Positions 15,958 through 25,514 of a stretch of 43,881 nt of DNA are shown here, one piece after another; position 1 is the first letter of the stretch, and each line of letters starts with the position of its first letter. The position numbers and the translations under genes are program-made. The DNA lies in assembly GCA_029258925.1 (NCBI GenBank), contig JAPDJV010000027.1, forward strand, positions 1 through 43,881, read 5' to 3'. Source of the DNA: Thermoproteota archaeon. Its GTDB lineage: Archaea; Thermoproteota; Thermoprotei_A; EX4484-217-1; JAPDJV01. The notes beneath the pieces are model-generated. The model did not search any database and had not been told where the DNA came from. It saw nothing but the letters and a program-made list of their open reading frames with translations.

Positions 15958-16725
15958 TTAGTTTTTTCGTGCATAGACAATATCATTGTGAAGTAATGTA
16001 GTGAACCCATACTGATGTAGAATACGTGTAACTTGTGATACTGTTTTTGATCCGAATCTTTCTGATGAACAATCAATAGCCATTTTCCTTATTCTGTCTG
16101 CAACACCCTCAGCCCCTTCTAAAACTTCCGGTTCAGCCCCTTCTGCATCCAATTTTAGGAAGTCGATTTTTTTGATGTCCAGTTCTTCTACTAATTCATC
16201 CAAGCGAACACAGTATATTTCGATAGAGGAAATATGGGGAGTGCTCCCTTTACTTAGAAGCGTCGAGTCTGTAGGGTTAATACAGATGTTGAGTTTCATC
16301 TTTGTTGTCCGGTTCCAAAGAGCTTTCTGGATGACAACTACATTTTTAAGAGCACGGACGTTTTTGCACAGAAGGTTAAAAATAATTGGATTAGGCTCTA
16401 TAGCGACGACTTTGCTGGCTTTTGATGCTACTGCTAAAGTGAATCCTCCAATAAAACTTCCAATATCGAAAACGACATCACCTAATTCTATATCAACAAA
16501 TGGTTTGAAAGTGTACTTCTCAATCATACTTCGTTTGATATAATTAAAGTAGTGAGGATCTGGTGTCAGAAATCTCTGCTCCTTACATTTTACTAACCAG
16601 TAATTTTCGTAAGGGAGTATGGTTAGATTTTCACGGTTCGGATGTAAATGCCAGTAGATTGTAACCGCTAAAGCAAACAATGGATCAGGCAATTTTTCAA
16701 ACACCTTTTTAAATCTGTTAAGCAC
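15958..16725 (-). CDS. FkbM family methyltransferase
   Basis: A 255-aa SAM-dependent O-methyltransferase. GDVVFDIGSFIGGFTL is motif I, VVAIEPNP the acidic residue after beta-2, and DFLKLDAEGAEPEVLEGA the FkbM hallmark. Members O-methylate sugars or polyketides, and here a glycan hydroxyl is the likely target. The N-terminal 70 residues hold a short hydrophobic piece. It lies upstream of the GT4 gene on the same strand. A second, unrelated-length FkbM gene is at 29667. Confidence 0.88.
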   Translation of the reverse strand: MLNRFKKVFEKLPDPLFALAVTIYWHLHPNRENLTILPYENYWLVKCKEQRFLTPDPHYFNYIKRSMIEKYTFKPFVDIELGDVVFDIGSFIGGFTLAVASKASKVVAIEPNPIIFNLLCKNVRALKNVVVIQKALWNRTTKMKLNICINPTDSTLLSKGSTPHISSIEIYCVRLDELVEELDIKKIDFLKLDAEGAEPEVLEGAEGVADRIRKMAIDCSSERFGSKTVSQVTRILHQYGFTTLLHNDIVYARKN

Positions 16726-16808
16726 AGGATCCAGCCTCCTATGTTTTTGTTTAGTTAATTTTAAGTTTTTGCTTTTTAAATCGGTATTATCAACTTAAGG
16801 TTTATTTT

Positions 16809-16867
16809 GAGGAGTTCTCCGGTTTATGTTATGATATGCGTAACGTTTGAACGATGGAGAACTCCTC
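16809..16867. repeat. Perfect 12-bp inverted repeat beside IS6-like relic
   Basis: GAGGAGTTCTCC at 16809-16820 is mirrored by GGAGAACTCCTC at 16856-16867, with 35 nt between. The right arm overlaps the first bases of the transposase remnant. It could be an element end, a solo terminal repeat or a regulatory hairpin. Confidence 0.75.
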
Positions 16868-17515
16868 CGGAGATCATCATGTATTCCATCAATTATTTAT
16901 ATCTTGGGTTCAGGCTGAGCCTCCGCGACGTGAGGGGGCACCTCCTCGACGGGTGGGCTTCGAGCGCGGACACGAGGCGGTTCGCCGGTGGGTGCACGCG
17001 CCAACCGCGCCGCGAGGCGCTGCTTTCAGAGGCGCTGAGGCGCGTAAGCCGCATCGTCCTCGGCGAGTCTAGGGTTCGGGTGGGCGGAGGGCGGGTCTGG
17101 CTCTGGGTGGCCCTCGACCCCGGGGGCGCGTGGTGCTCGAGTGTACCTCTCGAAGGCTCGAAACGGGCTCATCGCCCACAGCTTCTGAAGAAGCTCGTGG
17201 GGGAGTACGGCGGGGACGTGGTCTTCGTGGCTGACGGGGGAGTGATACTCTTGGCCGCCGAGAGCTTGGGAGCTAGGTGGGTGCGGCTTAGGGGCGGGTC
17301 AGCGGGTGAAGCGCTGGCTCCGAACAGTGAAGGACGGGGTGAGGGTCTTCAACTGCGCCTTCCCCAGGAGCCCGAGGGGCTCGAGGAGCCCACACCTTCA
17401 TCAGGCTCTACGACTTCTACTACAACCACATCCCACCACTCCCTCGACAGCCATCCACCACCCTCAACCCCGGGAAAACCCGCACCCAGAGACTGCAAAG
17501 GGTACTAGAGGTGAA
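16854..17515 (+). pseudogene. IS6-like DDE transposase, broken by frameshifts
   Basis: No single frame is complete. One frame reads YLYLGFRLSLRDVRGHLL. The next has HEAVRRWVH, the HTH tail usual for archaeal IS6 transposases. Back in the first come RVSRIVLGESRVRVGGGRV, WLWVALDP and GGDVVFVADGG. The last frame has VKRWLRTVKDGVRVFNCAFP and SLDSHPP. At the first catalytic Asp (normally VDET) the text reads LGES, so it is lost, and the Glu region is altered (VKRWLR for VERWFR). At least three frame changes are needed. GC content is much higher than in the flanking AT-rich genes, which marks it as an insertion. It sits between the FkbM gene and the large LamG membrane gene. Confidence 0.72.
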
Positions 17516-17914
17516 AAACCCTTAAGTTGACAATAACTTTAAATCTTAACATATATTTTTTAATTGAACGTTTCCAAGCATCAACATATTCCTTCAAGGA
17601 GAAACTACGTTTAACTTAACCTTTAGCTTCCTGTATAACTGTGTGAGAAAAAAGAAGTTTCAAGAGAATTCATCGATCTTCTCATGGCTTTTCCTTGTTG
17701 TTTGAACTTAAAAAGTTAGAAGTCTAAAACCTTAAGGCTTTCAACTTATTGAAAGGTTGAAAGGATGTTTCATTTAGTTAAAGGTTCATTGCCGCAACCT
17801 TTCAGGACGTTGCCCACAGGTTTTAAGGCAGCCCTCTTAAGTAGCAATTAAGACCAGATGTGGCTCTCAACACTTTTCAAGAGAGCGCTCCCTCCCTTGT
17901 TTAAAACTTCTTAA
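17516..17914. other. AT-rich spacer with one small hairpin
   Basis: No gene seen. CTTTCAAC (17738-17745) pairs with GTTGAAAG (17756-17763) around a 10-nt loop. The rest is AT-rich and may hold decayed 3' flank of the transposase. Confidence 0.5.
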
Positions 17915-20900
17915 TTAAGTTATGGATAAAAATGTTTTAGTAAAGATTTTTTTAGAATTATATTCTATGCATTTTTTACAAGATATTATGGCGACAAATA
18001 AAAGTATGCTGAGAATGCCGACTATAGCTAGGGCGACTAAATCCAAATTAAGCATTGAAATATTCTCTTTAAAGAGTATGTTATTGTTGTCAAACAAGGC
18101 TACTTTACTACTTGTAAAAAAACGCCAGAGGTATTTCTGATCATTCCAAGAACGAGCTAATAAAACCGGAGGTGGAAGGGTAAAGTTCACGATAGATAAC
18201 ATGTCCTTTTCTAGAGAAAAAGAATATATTTTTGATGCAAAGTCAGAGGTGATGCAAAACGACAGGTTCTTAGAGGTTGTCGTGTAAGCTATGGCTAATA
18301 TTACCGGCGAAAGGTCTTTTCCGCTTATGAACTTTGTAAGTATTTTAAAATACACCTTTTCTTCAGGATTGTTATTTTTTCCAGTAGTCAATATCTTAAA
18401 AAAACTGGTTTTTCCATACGGTGTTAGAAGCTCGTATACTTTTAGTGCGTATTGGTTAAAATGATATGCCTCCAAAAGCCTTGTAAGGTTTAATTTCTTA
18501 TTGGAGACTTCTAGTTCATCAATTTTACCGATAAAGGAATTTGACTTTGAACCCAACCATAGATGAGGATGGAAACAGTATTCAACGCCTTTTTCTATAC
18601 CTTTTACTGCAATTAATGCACCATCAATAAAGATCTCAAGCCTATTTTCGTTATATGAAAAAATGAAGTGGTGCCATTTTCCTACATATTCTTTAATTGG
18701 GACAAAAATACAATTAGTTCCGTGAATTCTAAAGTAAAGTTTTCCGTCATTAATAAAAACACTAAAGATCTCGAACGAACAATCTTCTGAAGTGCAGTTT
18801 AGAAGTAGATGATATCCATTGATGTTTTCTTCCTTTATGAAAGTTAGAAGACTAATAGTTATACATTTTCCAAAGGTATAGTTTCCTCCAAGGATTTCAA
18901 CGTAACTATTGTTCTTAAAGTAAAGCGACAATCCATAATAACCTTGTACCACCTCCGCTCCACCATTCAATCCATCTGGCCCTCGACCATGATTTGGCAC
19001 TAAAGTCATATTCGCATCATCGAAAGTCATACATAATACTGCATCATCCGTACAGTTAAACAGTGGAAGTTTAGATATGTTTGTTGCGGGGGTTATAATA
19101 TCGGCTACAGCATAGCTCTTTATATAGTTACGGTTAGCATCACCATACCATGACAACGCTCCATCAGTAGTTATTAAGAGAATTGTATTAGATGGCAGTA
19201 ACTCGATACTTCTCAGGAATTCTTCCTTTGTCGAAGGAAAGTTAAGTAATAATCCGTTTTTCAAAAGGCCGTCATCGACGAAGGCTGTAAGATATAACCG
19301 GTTATTTGCAACCACGATACTTTTATCATTTGTTAATTGATATAAAATATTACTCATATGCATAATATAGTGTTCTTTGAAAAAATGCGTGTCTTTATTC
19401 ATAAATGTTGATGTAAAATAGATATTGCTGATAACAGAGAGAATTATAAGGAAAAATAAAATTTTTGGAACCCATCCTTTAAGTGTAAGTCTTTTACGAT
19501 ATCGATGTGTTAGGTGTCTGTAACGGGTTTTTTGGTGGACGATCAAAAATAACACTAAAAGTGAAAACAATAAAAACTGAGAAAGAATAGGATAAAACGT
19601 GTCCACATAAATAACAGAGCCACTATAACTCATCGCAATACCACCTATCGATGATAAATACATATTAACCCAGACAAAAATTAACATAGAAAGACATACC
19701 GCTCCTCCTATTATTATCCGTTTTTTTCTTCCATAGCTTTCATGAATCAATTGATTCAAAACAATCAGAGACAATATATAAAACAAAGGTATTCTCCAAA
19801 GAGAGTATCTGTTAATCTGATAAGTTGCTAGAAAGAAAATGCTTTGCAGGAAGAAAACGGTAATTAATACCAGCAGAAATAATGAAAATATTTTTATGTT
19901 AAGATGATTCTTCAGGTCTGTTAGCAACACGATTAATGGAGAAGTGACCACTAAACCTGAAACTAGAATATTTGTTAATTCAGGTGAGAATATTTCGTAG
20001 AAACGTTCAATATAGATGATGTTGTTTAAGGAGGAAGGGTTTGAAATGGCTATTTCCCATACCGGCTTTATAAATAATTTGACAGAGAAGTACATTAAAC
20101 TCTGATCTGTGAATGTAGGTGCTAGCATTATTCCTTCAGGGCTCTTTAACACCTCTAGCGTGAATGGCAAGTCGATGAATACTTCGTAGATTATAGGTAG
20201 TACTATAAACAATATAAAAAAGAGGAGCTCTTTTTTCCTAAGGCTACAGTATGCTCTATATCTTAACATAAAATAAATACTAGTAATCCACATTGATAAT
20301 GATATTAGCAAGAAAACTTTTGTTAATAACAGAATTATTAATGCGATAATGGCAAGTAGAAAATTAAACGTATTAAATGATAATTGTTTATTCTGCTCAG
20401 AAAAAGATTTGACTAGAAATGTTAAGGAAAAGAGAGTGTAAAAAGTAATTATTAAGTCGTTTAAACACATAGTTGCGAATGGAAGTAGAAGCGGGTTAGT
20501 AAGGATCAACATAACGAGAAATAAGGGTAACACTAAATTTTTCCTTCTTGTTAGCGTATTAAACAGTTCGTATGAGGTAAAGGAAATCATAATTAAAAAG
20601 GGCATCCCGATCAGACCGGAATTAAATGCAGGGATTCCTGTGGATGCTACAAAAGATGTGAGGAGGTAGCTCCAGAAAAATCTTCCATTTATAAGGCCAT
20701 AGATGTTTCCTCTAGTTGGTGGGACAGCTATACCATAAGGGTTTATGGTATTCTCCAAGATTCCTGTCCTTATTATAGAAATGTAAACGGCCCCGTCGAC
20801 GCTAAGGAGGCGGGGTATGTTAGTAAAGTAGAGGATCCCAAAAATGTAAAATAGAAATACGCTTGGAACAAGAAGCGCTTCTACTTTATTAATCTTAAAA

Positions 20901-21325
20901 AAAGTGAACTCACTATTTTTTCTTCTGTAAATAAGGAATATTGTAGGAATCATAATGAAAAGAAAAATTCCAAATAAATAAGTTAAGGGCGAAAGGGGAA
21001 GAGAAAAAAGCAATATAACACCAGTTAATAAACTACAGATGATTGTTGATAGAAAAAAACTCTTTATGAGCAATTCTAGGAAAGATTCTTGTTTGTTTCT
21101 ATTGCTTGTTATAGCAAGTAAAAGAATAAATCCTGGAGAGATGAGTGCAGAGGGGAAAAACAGAATTGCTCGTAGATATGATGAAACATTGAGTAAAGAG
21201 AAAAAAAAGTAAGAAAGATCAAGTGATAATAGTATCAGAATAAAATGCTTAAGGTTGACCCCACCAGTTGGGATAAAACCCTTTATCTCTATTACTTTCA
21301 CCTCTTTTTGATACGTTTTTCTCAT
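17915..21325 (-). CDS. Giant membrane protein with C-terminal LamG-like lectin domain
   Basis: An 1136-aa protein. Residues about 25-620 hold roughly 13-15 TM helices, with LLSVDGAVYISIIRTG in an early loop, like the acidic loop of GT-C glycosyltransferases. Residues about 640-760 are a soluble linker with a DDANMTLVPNHG stretch. Residues about 770-930 form a LamG/concanavalin-like jelly roll: GKCITISLLTFIKEEN, KWHHFIFSYNENRLEIFIDG, LWLGSKSNSFIGKIDELEV. A last TM helix (about 1105-1125) anchors the C-terminus, so the lectin domain probably faces outside. It may transfer or bind glycan at the surface; the enzymatic role is inference. It is AT-rich like the genes downstream, and its stop is 24 nt into an AT-rich run. 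Confidence 0.75.
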   Translation of the reverse strand: MRKTYQKEVKVIEIKGFIPTGGVNLKHFILILLSLDLSYFFFSLLNVSSYLRAILFFPSALISPGFILLLAITSNRNKQESFLELLIKSFFLSTIICSLLTGVILLFSLPLSPLTYLFGIFLFIMIPTIFLIYRRKNSEFTFFKINKVEALLVPSVFLFYIFGILYFTNIPRLLSVDGAVYISIIRTGILENTINPYGIAVPPTRGNIYGLINGRFFWSYLLTSFVASTGIPAFNSGLIGMPFLIMISFTSYELFNTLTRRKNLVLPLFLVMLILTNPLLLPFATMCLNDLIITFYTLFSLTFLVKSFSEQNKQLSFNTFNFLLAIIALIILLLTKVFLLISLSMWITSIYFMLRYRAYCSLRKKELLFFILFIVLPIIYEVFIDLPFTLEVLKSPEGIMLAPTFTDQSLMYFSVKLFIKPVWEIAISNPSSLNNIIYIERFYEIFSPELTNILVSGLVVTSPLIVLLTDLKNHLNIKIFSLFLLVLITVFFLQSIFFLATYQINRYSLWRIPLFYILSLIVLNQLIHESYGRKKRIIIGGAVCLSMLIFVWVNMYLSSIGGIAMSYSGSVIYVDTFYPILSQFLLFSLLVLFLIVHQKTRYRHLTHRYRKRLTLKGWVPKILFFLIILSVISNIYFTSTFMNKDTHFFKEHYIMHMSNILYQLTNDKSIVVANNRLYLTAFVDDGLLKNGLLLNFPSTKEEFLRSIELLPSNTILLITTDGALSWYGDANRNYIKSYAVADIITPATNISKLPLFNCTDDAVLCMTFDDANMTLVPNHGRGPDGLNGGAEVVQGYYGLSLYFKNNSYVEILGGNYTFGKCITISLLTFIKEENINGYHLLLNCTSEDCSFEIFSVFINDGKLYFRIHGTNCIFVPIKEYVGKWHHFIFSYNENRLEIFIDGALIAVKGIEKGVEYCFHPHLWLGSKSNSFIGKIDELEVSNKKLNLTRLLEAYHFNQYALKVYELLTPYGKTSFFKILTTGKNNNPEEKVYFKILTKFISGKDLSPVILAIAYTTTSKNLSFCITSDFASKIYSFSLEKDMLSIVNFTLPPPVLLARSWNDQKYLWRFFTSSKVALFDNNNILFKENISMLNLDLVALAIVGILSILLFVAIISCKKCIEYNSKKIFTKTFLSIT

Positions 21326-21519
21326 AAAGGGGGAGAAGTATCTTTTTTATGCCTAGCTCTCAAACAGCGAGAAAAAGGTAAAAAATAAATTTTTTGGTGA
21401 TGATTCTGGAGGGCGCGACACTGAAAGTGGGAAGCAGCAACCTTATTAGAAAAAGTAACAGGAAAGAAGTAAAACCATTTATTGGTGAGGTTGAAAGGCT
21501 TTCGTTGGGTTTCCAAATT

Positions 21520-22983
21520 TTAAGATCTCCTGCTAACATATCTTGTGAATATATATTGTATGAATGCTATTGCAGAACGCCAGAGTCTTTTTCCTTCGTC
21601 GAGAAAGTTTTTTTGGAAAAGTTGTTTTAGAGCAACAGGGATGTATGCTGGATAGAGGTAGTAGTCTTTTAGTATGGAGTCGACGGTTCTGATTATTTCT
21701 TCATTTGAAAGCCATGGATAAGAGACAATACTTTTCTGGTGACCTTGCTCATCGAGGTATTCGTCTGGGTTATCTGTTAGTAGGTATCCTTGCTTTTTGT
21801 ACCAGTTGTAAAGTTCCGTGCCAGGAAAGGGGGAGACGACGGAAACTTGTAGTTGTTCTGGTTTTATTTCTTTTATGAATTTTCTCGTTTTTTCTATAGT
21901 TTCCTTTGTCTCACCTGGCAAACCGATTATGAAGTCTGCGTGCAGGAAAATACCGGCTTTCTTGACGTTTTTCGCGAACGTTCTTGCCTGTTCAACCGTG
22001 AAGCCTTTCTTGATATTCCTTAATATTTCATCGTCGGCAGATTCAAAACCAACTATTAGAAACCTGCAGTTTGCTTTTTTCATCTCTTTCATGGTTTCGA
22101 AGTCTAGTGTGTCGACCCTTGCATTGCATGACCAGAATACGTCTAGGCCTTTCTCCTGGTATTCTTTGCAGAACTCCTTAACCCTTTTCTTGTTTACTGT
22201 AAATGTGTCGTCCTCAAAGAAGACTTCTTTAACTTTTGGCAGGTTTTCTTTTATGTATTCAAGCTCGTTTAGGATGTTCTCGATGCTTCTAACTCTGTAT
22301 TTTCTTCCCATGAACGTTTGAGGCCAGGAGCAGAAGGTGCATTGGTAGGGACAGCCTCGACCTGTGAATATTTGGACCATTGGATAAAGGGAGTAGTTAA
22401 GGAAGTAATCATAGATGTTTAAATGCTTCTTGTAAACTTTGGAAACGAAAGGTAATTCGTCGAGTTGCTTCGATGTTGACCAAGGCCTATCCGTATTGTG
22501 AACTATTCTGTTATTCTGTTTAAATGATATACCTAACACGTTCTGAATACTGATGCCTTTTTCAAGTTTCTCCGCGAGTTCAGCTAATGTAAAATCGTAC
22601 TCATATCTTGCAACAATATCAGCAACTTCCAGAATTTTTTCGGGAAACTGAGATGTTGGAGGTCCAACATTTACGACTATAGTATCAAGCTCTTCCTTTA
22701 TCTTTTTTGAGATAGTAAGATCATTTTTTAAACTTGTAAAACTTGTTTCAACAACTACCATGTCAGGGCTGAACTTTTTTAAATCTTCTAAAACTTTATT
22801 AATATTCCAATTCCAAGCTGGACAGTCAACAAGCCTAACGTTATGCCCTTTTTGTTCAAGTAAGCCAGTAGCGTAGGAAAGCCAGATAGGATAATAGAGA
22901 GTTCCACCTCTTCCAGTATCTTGCCACCTCATTTCTCTTCCGAAGCGGGGAAGATATGGTGGATTAAGCATATAAATTTTCAT
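21520..22983 (-). CDS. B12-binding radical SAM protein
   Basis: A 487-aa enzyme. The N-terminal third is a cobalamin-binding Rossmann domain (LNPPYLP, PDMVVVETSF, VNVGPPTSQFP). The radical SAM core has GRGCPYQCTFC with Cys 211, 215 and 218 holding the 4Fe-4S cluster, then FCSWPQTFMGRKYRVRS, VFFEDDTF, GFESADDEIL and FIIGLPGETKET. The CSWPQ.. and RYRVRS features recall the HpnJ-like branch of B12 radical SAM enzymes. It could methylate or rearrange a lipid or sugar carbon. The gene overlaps the upstream GT2 gene by four bases (ATGA), so both are made together. A modified glycolipid is the simplest guess. Confidence 0.85.
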   Translation of the reverse strand: MKIYMLNPPYLPRFGREMRWQDTGRGGTLYYPIWLSYATGLLEQKGHNVRLVDCPAWNWNINKVLEDLKKFSPDMVVVETSFTSLKNDLTISKKIKEELDTIVVNVGPPTSQFPEKILEVADIVARYEYDFTLAELAEKLEKGISIQNVLGISFKQNNRIVHNTDRPWSTSKQLDELPFVSKVYKKHLNIYDYFLNYSLYPMVQIFTGRGCPYQCTFCSWPQTFMGRKYRVRSIENILNELEYIKENLPKVKEVFFEDDTFTVNKKRVKEFCKEYQEKGLDVFWSCNARVDTLDFETMKEMKKANCRFLIVGFESADDEILRNIKKGFTVEQARTFAKNVKKAGIFLHADFIIGLPGETKETIEKTRKFIKEIKPEQLQVSVVSPFPGTELYNWYKKQGYLLTDNPDEYLDEQGHQKSIVSYPWLSNEEIIRTVDSILKDYYLYPAYIPVALKQLFQKNFLDEGKRLWRSAIAFIQYIFTRYVSRRS

Positions 22984-23990
22984 TTGAAAGCACCCCTAAT
23001 GAAACCTATTCCCCAGAAAAGGACCCATGCTATGATTAGGAGGAAGAATGTAATAACACTATCTTTTTTCTTATTATACTTAACGCAAAGGTAAACGCTT
23101 GATATGAAAGTAATAATACTTCCGACAGATAGCATTGCTATGGCAGACCAGAGAAAGATATTATTGATGAAAGATAGTAAAAGTAAAACGGAAATAATGA
23201 GTATAACAAGTGAAGGTAAAAAGTGAAACCATCTCCCCATATCCTTGTGAAGTTTTATTGCTTGCATTCTCCCAAGTCCGTAAGTGTAAGCCATTTTTAT
23301 GAATTTTTTCCATGTTGGCTTTCTGTAGTGATAAACTATCGCATAAGGCGTATACATGATTTTATACCCTTTTTTCCTTATTCTGTAGTCGAGCTCTTCA
23401 TCGTCAACTGTAATTAACTTGCAATTAAAGCCACCCACTTCTTCTAAAACTCTTTTTCTGTACATTACGTTACATGTTGGATTATGATGAACTTCTCTAA
23501 CCTCTCCTCCGATTAACCCATACCTTGCTCCAGCTTTGCTTAAAAATGATAATACTATTCCTACTCTCTTTGCAAACTCTGTATCGTCTTCTGGTGTTAT
23601 ATTGGGACCACCAACTGCAGCAACATTTTCATTAAAGTGTTTCATAAGTTCTTTAATCCATTTTTTATCAACCACGCAGTCTGCATCCGTAAAGGCTATA
23701 AAATCACCTTTAGCGTGTCTAAACCCAATGTCTCTTGCATAGCTTATCACTTGTTTATCTTCGAAAATAATTTTGCACCCATACCTTTTGGCTATTTCCA
23801 CTGTGTTATCTGTTGAATAACCATCAACAATTATTACCTCTATTTTATCTTTTGAGTAATCAATGTTCTTAATGGAAGATAAACACTTTTCCAATGTACT
23901 ACTGCTATTCTTTGTTGGAATTACTATTGAAACCATACTCGTCAAAGTAAATGCAACCTCCTCATTCACCCACTTTTTAAAGAGCATCAT
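22980..23990 (-). CDS. Glycosyltransferase family 2 with C-terminal membrane segments
   Basis: A 336-aa GT-A enzyme. SIVIPTKNSS opens the fold, VIIVDGYSTDNT follows, and FTDADCVVDKKW is the DxD donor-metal site. VGGPN, YRKRVLEEVGGF and DDEELDYRIRKKGYKI carry the ED catalytic motif. Two or three TM helices (about 255-330) anchor it. The annotated ATG at 23990 adds 18 residues before MVSIVIPT, and a start at that inner ATG is equally possible. The stop overlaps the radical SAM gene start as ATGA, so the two act as a unit. It probably adds a sugar to a membrane lipid. Confidence 0.9.
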   Translation of the reverse strand: MMLFKKWVNEEVAFTLTSMVSIVIPTKNSSSTLEKCLSSIKNIDYSKDKIEVIIVDGYSTDNTVEIAKRYGCKIIFEDKQVISYARDIGFRHAKGDFIAFTDADCVVDKKWIKELMKHFNENVAAVGGPNITPEDDTEFAKRVGIVLSFLSKAGARYGLIGGEVREVHHNPTCNVMYRKRVLEEVGGFNCKLITVDDEELDYRIRKKGYKIMYTPYAIVYHYRKPTWKKFIKMAYTYGLGRMQAIKLHKDMGRWFHFLPSLVILIISVLLLLSFINNIFLWSAIAMLSVGSIITFISSVYLCVKYNKKKDSVITFFLLIIAWVLFWGIGFIRGAFK

Positions 23991-24372
23991 TAATATTAAA
24001 TCAGGAAAACTTTTATGCTTAGTTATTAGTTTTTCTTTTTCGCTAATTTATAGCGTCTATTTACCATACTTAGGCACACATATTGAAATTAAGAAAAATT
24101 TCTCGGTTTTAATTCGTTGAACCAATGTATTTTTTATGAAATGAACAACAATGTATAAAAAAGTGATTTATCTCTGGAAACTGATTAATACTAAGAGAGT
24201 AGATAGAAGTTGCCCTTTCATGGCGAAAAATACATTTAACTTTAATATATTTTTATAAGAGAAAGATACTTCTCACTTTAAAGAAAAGTTAAAAAGAAAC
24301 TAAGAATGAAGTCAGTCTCCCAAATTATTAGATCTGGGCTGGAAGGAAAACGTAAAGGAGAAGTTTGGAACT
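23991..24372. other. AT-rich divergent spacer
   Basis: No gene seen. It separates the minus-strand GT2/radical SAM pair from the plus-strand genes that follow. A/T-rich boxes such as TTTAATATATTT (about 24241-24252) could serve as promoters. GGAG at 24357-24360 is a possible ribosome site for the next gene. Confidence 0.5.
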
Positions 24373-25071
24373 ATGAGGCGCGTCTCTATTGTTGTTCCGA
24401 CTTTGAATGAGGTGGATGGTATTAAGAGGACGCTTGATTCGATTTGTGTGGAGAGGTTGCGTGGGTTGGGTTATGATGTTGAGGTGATTGTTGTTGATGG
24501 TGGTTCTGATGATGGTACTGTGGATGTTGCTAGGGAGTGGGGGGCTCGTGTTGTTTTTGAGCCTGTTAGGGGTTATGGCCGTGCGTATTTGACTGGTTTT
24601 AGGGTTGCTAGGGGGGATGTTATTGTTACGGGTGATGGGGATGGTACGTATCCTTTTGATGTTATTTCTAAGATTTTGGGGTTTATGGAGGAGTATGGTT
24701 TGGATTTTGTTAGTGTGAATAGGTTTGAGAGGTTTGAGGAGGGGGCTTGGCATCCTGTTTACTTTTTTGGTAATCGTGTTTTGTCTTTTCTTGTTCGTGT
24801 TTTGTTTGGTTTGCGTGTTCGTGACTCTCAGTCTGGTATGTGGTTTTTCCGCCGTGAGCTGTTGAGGAAGATGCGTTTTGTTAGTTCTGGTATGGATTTC
24901 TCCACAGAGATTAAGTTGGAGGCTTGGCGTGCTACTAAGCGGTTTGCTGAGGTTCCGGTCTTTTATCGTAGGCGTCGGGGTGGGGTGAAGAAGCTTCACT
25001 GGTTTAAGGATGGGCTGCGAATACTCCTCTTTCTACTCAGAAAGAGGGTTTTAATGTGGCTTGGACTATGA
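24373..25071 (+). CDS. Glycosyltransferase family 2, dolichyl-phosphate mannose synthase type
   Basis: A 232-aa GT-A enzyme. MRRVSIVVPTLNEVDGI, VEVIVVDGGSDDGT, GYGRAYLTGF and VTGDGDGTYPFDV (the DxD site) match polyprenyl-phosphate sugar synthases, and DSQSGMWFFRRELL matches the D-xx-SGxRxF region. It should move mannose or glucose from a nucleotide sugar to polyprenyl phosphate for the GT-C enzymes. No C-terminal TM domain is present. Codons are strikingly G/T-rich: a hand count of 24481-24540 gives 80 percent G+T. Its stop overlaps a short frame at 25068. Confidence 0.88.
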   Translation: MRRVSIVVPTLNEVDGIKRTLDSICVERLRGLGYDVEVIVVDGGSDDGTVDVAREWGARVVFEPVRGYGRAYLTGFRVARGDVIVTGDGDGTYPFDVISKILGFMEEYGLDFVSVNRFERFEEGAWHPVYFFGNRVLSFLVRVLFGLRVRDSQSGMWFFRRELLRKMRFVSSGMDFSTEIKLEAWRATKRFAEVPVFYRRRRGGVKKLHWFKDGLRILLFLLRKRVLMWLGL

Positions 25072-25360
25072 ATGTGAAGAAATTATTGAAATTATTTAAT
25101 GCTTGGTTTTTTGATCTAGAGAGGTTTTCGCAGGTTATGTTAGTGAGGGTAGGAGAGGTTGTTGGAGGCGTGTATATGTGTTGGTGTTTGGGGTTTTGAT
25201 GTTATTGAGGATATATAGGAAGAATTTTGGGAAATCGTTAAAAGTTGAGTTCAGGGGGTGGATAGGGGGTATGTGTCCTCTATGTTTTTGGGTATTGCCA
25301 GATAATTTTTACTGTTGGTTATTTGGTGAAGAAAAAGGGGTGTATGCTGATAGTAAGTAG
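25068..25360 (+). other. G/T-rich stretch with two short frames, possible remnant gene
   Basis: A 43-codon frame begins at ATG 25068 (MNVKKLLKLFNAWFFDLE) inside the stop of the GT2 gene and ends at 25199. A second frame from 25178 gives 60 codons with a hydrophobic start. Together they could be a frameshifted small membrane protein following the GT2 gene, but neither resembles a family I know. The G/T-rich DNA makes chance open frames likely. Confidence 0.25.
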
Positions 25361-25514
25361 CATTCATTGGGTTAAATGCTTTTTGTCCGATGGATTTAAT
25401 TCACGCAGTTTTGGTGGGTATTTTGGCTGTGTCATAGATGTGATTTTGAAACGAAATTTACCTTTTTTATATTGGTTAAGGTATTATTTATATTGAGGAA
25501 AGGGGGTGTTTGGT

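Noticed and set aside
24328-24999. 223-codon minus-strand frame
   Set aside because: Antisense of the GT2 gene in G/T-rich DNA, where the opposite strand has few stops. It has no family motif.
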